Below the pieces are notes generated by a model, which was not told the origin of the DNA, did not search any database, and saw only the letters and a list, made by a program, of their open reading frames with translations. From Candidatus Gastranaerophilales bacterium (GTDB lineage Bacteria; Cyanobacteriota; Vampirovibrionia; Gastranaerophilales; JAILCC01), in contig JAQVHS010000001.1 in NCBI GenBank assembly GCA_028696075.1, positions 60,827-124,826 of the forward strand: 64,000 nt of DNA. Direction: 5' to 3'. A program made the position numbers and the translations under genes. Position 1 is the first letter of the stretch. Each line of letters begins with the position of its first letter. Below are positions 61,806-64,000 of this stretch, piece after piece.

Positions 61806-62495
61806 ATGAATTTTAATTTAAAGTCATTTTTTCATAAAGATTCGCAGGATAAAGACATAATTTCAAATAAACATAAGTCCAAGAAATTATTTTTTAGCGG
61901 GCATGAATCTTTGACAATTTCAACTTCAAGCGAAGATAAAGCAAAAAAAATAACCGAGCTTACCAGAAATATTTTGAAAAAATATATGAATAAGCCCAAT
62001 CTTATTTTGAAATTTATGGAAGCAAAAGGCACAAAAATAGTACTTGCAGCGCATATAGCGCCTGTTCTTAAGCTTTTAAAATACGAGGAAGGTTTTATCC
62101 CTTCCCACAAAGGCTTTGGCGCATTTATATTAAACTTTGCGGTAGAATTATCAAATAAAGAAAAACCTTCTTTTTCTTTTATCGCGCCCGATATGTTTAT
62201 CAGTATAAAAAAAGATGTAAGTCTTTATCTTTTAGCACACCACTTCCACCACTGGATGGCGTACCAAAATCAACTTCCCGGTTATGAAACCGATGCGCTA
62301 TGCATTTTCAGGCATGTAATAAACGAACCAAACCCGAATTTTTCATCTCTTTCAATAAACGAAATCCTTTCTCTAAAAGACGTTATCGAACGAGATAAAG
62401 AAGCTGTGGAATTTGTACAAGAATTTGTCCGTGAACATATCGGCGCAAAAGAAAAACTCACAAGCGCCCTCAACGGCGAAAACATAAAGATTTAA
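61806..62495 (+). CDS. hypothetical protein with HHFHHW segment
   Basis: Protein of 229 residues with no signal peptide or membrane helix, not assigned to any family. A Lys-rich N-terminus (1-35) precedes a helical region (KITELTRNILKKYMNKPNLILKFMEAKG) and a conserved-looking centre YLLAHHFHHWMAYQNQLPGYETDAL (about 140-165), whose His cluster could bind metal. The C-terminus is charged and helical. It starts 55 bp after rnhB and is the last ordinary gene before the repeat array. No function is inferred. Confidence 0.65.
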   Translation: MNFNLKSFFHKDSQDKDIISNKHKSKKLFFSGHESLTISTSSEDKAKKITELTRNILKKYMNKPNLILKFMEAKGTKIVLAAHIAPVLKLLKYEEGFIPSHKGFGAFILNFAVELSNKEKPSFSFIAPDMFISIKKDVSLYLLAHHFHHWMAYQNQLPGYETDALCIFRHVINEPNPNFSSLSINEILSLKDVIERDKEAVEFVQEFVREHIGAKEKLTSALNGENIKI

Positions 62496-62539
62496 GAAAT
62501 TATTTTATTTAACAAACTGTTATTGCATTTTGAATTATT

Positions 62540-62600
62540 GTCATTGCGAGCGTAGCGAAGCAATCTGGATTGCCGCGTCGCTGAAGCTCCTAGCAACGAC
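62540..62600. repeat. cargo-free palindromic unit (hairpin), copy 1
   Basis: GTCATTGCGAGCGTAGCGAAGCAATC followed by TG and the inverted arm GATTGCCGCGTCGCTGAAGC...CAACGAC. The arms pair imperfectly over about 25 bp with a very short loop, as in a REP/MITE-like hairpin. Confidence 0.8.
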
Positions 62601-62726
62601 TTAGAATTGTCTTACGCCATCCACCGTCATTGCGAGCGTAGCGAAGCAATCCACAATAGTTTTCCTTGCAAAAATATGCTAGATTAGTATGTGGATGCCA
62701 TTGGGTGTGCCAAAGGCATTTTTATT

Positions 62727-62793
62727 GTCATTGCGAGGAACAAAATGACGAAGCAATCTGGATTGCCACGTCGCTGAAGCTCCTAGCAACGAC
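62727..62793. repeat. cargo-free unit with GIY-YIG start site, copy 2
   Basis: The left arm is the same variant that precedes both GIY-YIG genes, including the GAGG-6 nt-ATG, but it continues directly into TGGATTGCCACGTCGCTGAAG. It acts as the empty-site counterpart of 63010 and 63562. Confidence 0.85.
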
Positions 62794-62818
62794 TTAGAAT
62801 TGTCTTACGCCATCCACC

Positions 62819-62892
62819 GTCATTGCGAACGCAGTGAAGCAATCCGGTATATATTGACAGATTGTCACGTCGCTGAAGCTCCTAACAACGAC
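62819..62892. repeat. cargo-free unit with altered centre, copy 3
   Basis: The left arm GTCATTGCGAACGCAGTGAAGCAATCC is followed by GGTATATATTGACAGATTGTCACGTCGCTG and the right arm ending CAACGAC. The centre differs from the other units. Confidence 0.7.
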
Positions 62893-63009
62893 TTAGAATT
62901 GTCTTACGCCATCCACCGTCATTGCGAACGCAGTGAAGCAATCCACAATAGTTTTCCTTGCAAAAATATGCTAGATTAGTATGTGATGTGTGCCAAAGGC
63001 ACTTTTATT

Positions 63010-63367
63010 GTCATTGCGAGGAACAAAATGACGAAGCAATCCAAAAAAGGTTACATATATATCCTATTCAGCAAAAAGAACGGGACTCTTTACACAGGTG
63101 TGACCTCAGATTTAACTAAAAGAATTTATGAACATAAGAATAAATTGGTTGATGGTTTTACTAAGAAATATAATGTTGATAAACTGGGCTATTATGAAAT
63201 ATTTGACGATATAACCCAAGCTATACAACGAGAAAAACAAATCAAGGCAGGCTCAAGAAAGAAAAAATTAGACTTGATTGAAGCATTAAACCCCAACTGG
63301 GACGATTTGTACTATAAAATTATTAACTAGATTGCCACAAAAATACTTTGTATTTTTTCGCAATGAC
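63010..63367 (+). mobile_element. 358-bp GIY-YIG element with terminal inverted repeats, copy 1
   Basis: The element begins GTCATTGCGA and ends TCGCAATGAC, a perfect 10-bp inverted repeat. A second inner inverted pair (GCAATC at 63036-63041 and GATTGC at 63330-63335) frames the gene. The only content is the GIY-YIG CDS plus an AT-only hairpin (AAAAATAC/GTATTTTT, 63339-63357). No target-site duplication is visible. The identical second copy is 552 bp downstream. Mobility is inferred from structure. Confidence 0.7.
63028..63330 (+). CDS. GIY-YIG nuclease family protein, copy 1
   Basis: Small nuclease-like protein of 100 residues (UPF0213/YhbQ-like single-domain GIY-YIG). GYIYILFSKKNGTLYTGVTSDLTKRIYEHK contains the GIY strand (YIYIL), the YIG strand (YTG here), and the catalytic Arg (KRI). 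HKNKLVDGFTKKYNVDKLGYYEIFDDITQAIQREKQIKAGSRKKKLDLIEALNPNWDDLY is the standard second half with the metal-binding Glu region. I start it at ATG 63028, 6 nt after GAGG; both lie within the palindromic repeat, which therefore encodes the first residues MTKQS. A longer frame (from 62983) only reads the repeat. Substrate is unknown; related proteins cut branched or specific DNA. Confidence 0.88.
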   Translation: MTKQSKKGYIYILFSKKNGTLYTGVTSDLTKRIYEHKNKLVDGFTKKYNVDKLGYYEIFDDITQAIQREKQIKAGSRKKKLDLIEALNPNWDDLYYKIIN

Positions 63368-63375
63368 ATCAAGTT

Positions 63376-63436
63376 GTCTTTGCGAGCGTAGCGAAGCAAT
63401 CTGGATTGCCACGTCGCTGAAGCTCCTAGCAACGAC
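63376..63436. repeat. palindromic unit after GIY-YIG copy 1
   Basis: GTCTTTGCGAGCGTAGCGAAGCAATC-TGGATTGCCACGTCGCTGAAG...CAACGAC. The sequence from CGAAGCAATC onward equals that after the left arm at the empty site 62727, so the 360 bp from 63042 to 63401 are exactly what the empty site lacks. Confidence 0.8.
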
Positions 63437-63561
63437 TTAGAATTGTCTTACGCCATCACCGTCATTGCGAACGCAGTGAAGCAATCCACAATAGTTTTCC
63501 TTGCAAAAATATGCTAGATTAGTATGTGGATGCCATTGGGTGTGCCAAAGGCATTTTTATT

Positions 63562-63919
63562 GTCATTGCGAGGAACAAAATGACGAAGCAATCCAAAAAA
63601 GGTTACATATATATCCTATTCAGCAAAAAGAACGGGACTCTTTACACAGGTGTGACCTCAGATTTAACTAAAAGAATTTATGAACATAAGAATAAATTGG
63701 TTGATGGTTTTACTAAGAAATATAATGTTGATAAACTGGGCTATTATGAAATATTTGACGATATAACCCAAGCTATACAACGAGAAAAACAAATCAAGGC
63801 AGGCTCAAGAAAGAAAAAATTAGACTTGATTGAAGCATTAAACCCCAACTGGGACGATTTGTACTATAAAATTATTAACTAGATTGCCACAAAAATACTT
63901 TGTATTTTTTCGCAATGAC
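63562..63919 (+). mobile_element. 358-bp GIY-YIG element with terminal inverted repeats, copy 2
   Basis: Same length, ends and content as the element at 63010-63367, in the same orientation. It lies between palindromic units at 63461 and 63928. Confidence 0.7.
63580..63882 (+). CDS. GIY-YIG nuclease family protein, copy 2
   Basis: The 100-residue product is identical to that of 63028-63330 and the ATG again lies inside the repeat, 6 nt after GAGG. Perfect identity over the gene and its flanks indicates a recent duplication or gene conversion. The rest of the annotation is as for copy 1. Confidence 0.88.
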   Translation: MTKQSKKGYIYILFSKKNGTLYTGVTSDLTKRIYEHKNKLVDGFTKKYNVDKLGYYEIFDDITQAIQREKQIKAGSRKKKLDLIEALNPNWDDLYYKIIN

Positions 63920-63927
63920 ATCAAGTT

Positions 63928-63988
63928 GTCTTTGCGAGCGTAGCGAAGCAATCTGGATTGCCACGTCGCTGAAGCTCCTAGCAACGAC
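63928..63988. repeat. palindromic unit after GIY-YIG copy 2
   Basis: Identical to the unit at 63376-63436; the spacer TTAGAATTGTCT that follows runs off the window. Confidence 0.8.
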
Positions 63989-64000
63989 TTAGAATTGTCT

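Larger units (their letters stand above)
62496..63027. other. repeat-filled region upstream of the first GIY-YIG gene
   Basis: About 530 bp without a conventional gene. It is almost wholly palindromic repeats (five core copies) plus the 75-bp CACAATAGTTTTCC...GTATGTG spacer twice. A mini-frame ATG 62745-TGA 62777 (MTKQSGLPRR) reads into a cargo-free repeat. Confidence 0.7.
62540..64000. repeat. nested palindromic repeat array, continues past window end
   Basis: Ten cores of GTCATTGCGA(G/A)CG(T/C)AG(C/T)GAAGCAATC type start at 62540, 62626, 62727, 62819, 62918, 63010, 63376, 63461, 63562 and 63928. Three of them (62727, 63010, 63562) have the variant GTCATTGCGAGGAACAAAATGACGAAGCAATC. They alternate with inverted-arm blocks GGATTGCC(A/G)CGTCGCTGAAGCTCCTA(G/A)CAACGAC and with spacers TTAGAATTGTCTTACGCCATC(C)ACC and CACAATAGTTTTCCTTGC. 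The array reaches the last base of the window, so its extent is unknown. Confidence 0.9.
63010..64000. repeat. 552-bp tandem duplication
   Basis: Everything from the left arm at 63010 recurs at 63562 with a 552-bp shift: left arm, gene, right arm, palindromic unit, spacers. The GIY-YIG genes are identical. The upstream spacers differ by a short deletion (GTGATGTGTGCC at 62982 versus GTGGATGCCATTGGGTGTGCC at 63525), which shows the copies are not one assembly artefact. A third block is cut by the window end. Confidence 0.85.

Noticed and set aside
62983..63027. Longer N-terminus for the GIY-YIG proteins (MMCAKGTFIVIARNK-)
   Set aside because: The extra residues come from the upstream repeat and spacer, differ between copies, and the internal ATG has the GAGG site.
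62540..64000. CRISPR array
   Set aside because: Repeats are palindromic, of unequal spacing, with spacers that are themselves repeated, and no cas genes are near.

Overview
The window is AT-rich chromosomal DNA, densely packed with genes, and has no rRNA or tRNA that I could recognise. Several traits point to a gut-type Melainabacteria/Gastranaerophilales (Vampirovibrionia), the non-photosynthetic sister group of Cyanobacteria: several large-C-domain prepilins opening with FTLAEVLITLM(I/V)IGILAV, a cyanobacterial-type DUF3326 protein, a Gram-negative envelope gene set, a flagellar export cluster, and many lineage-restricted membrane proteins. This placement is inferred from gene style, not from a marker phylogeny.

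Layout. 0-4.6 kb: end of a DUF3326 gene, a prepilin, a DUF47/Pit phosphate uptake pair and an SpmA/SpmB pair. 4.6-14.3 kb: an orphan GAF histidine kinase, an HEXXH protein, dnaJ-queE, typA, yraN, a P-loop/TPR protein and rsmG. 14.3-26.9 kb: a second prepilin, uvrC, a small XRE regulator, a Pro/Ala-rich protein, a minus-strand run (CoA-activase-like protein, U32 peptidase, RluD-type synthase, lspA, an NTF2-like exported protein), rpsO, a TPR protein, an unusual resolvase-like/HDOD fusion and rplY. 27-40.8 kb: dacB (PBP4), two sugar ABC permeases, a Cys-rich Spy/CpxP-like protein, dTDP-rhamnose synthesis (rfbC-rfbB-rfbD-rfbA) running into tlyA-nadK-recN, a large lineage-specific membrane protein and a heptose-kinase-like gene. 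40.8-47.6 kb: small envelope genes, a solute-binding lipoprotein, thiL, a pilin-like membrane protein, wecB, a CsgG-like protein and an HEXXH membrane protein. 47.6-52.7 kb: fliP-fliQ-fliR-flhB-flhA on the minus strand. 52.8-59.1 kb: a leuA-like/leuC/leuD block, mutL, a GC-rich repeat island and recA. 59.3-62.5 kb: rplS-rbgA-rnhB between two unknown genes.

The last 1.5 kb is different. It is a nested array of palindromic repeats of the GTCATTGCGAG...GAAGCAATC type. Two identical copies of a 358-bp element in it carry a 100-residue GIY-YIG nuclease gene between 10-bp terminal inverted repeats. The repeat itself supplies the ribosome-binding site, the start codon and the first five residues of the nuclease, and a related repeat without the gene lies 283 bp upstream. 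This looks like a miniature selfish element: a hairpin repeat family with a GIY-YIG cargo form and cargo-free forms. It is the most interesting object in the window.

Other notable signals are a GC-rich ~47-bp tandem repeat between mutL and recA, the resolvase-like/HDOD fusion, the Cys-rich/Spy protein with an exact 63-bp repeat period, a pilin-type C-domain on a non-pilin anchor, and a recurrent -10 hexamer 6-7 nt before the start codon of several genes that lack a Shine-Dalgarno sequence, suggesting leaderless transcripts.
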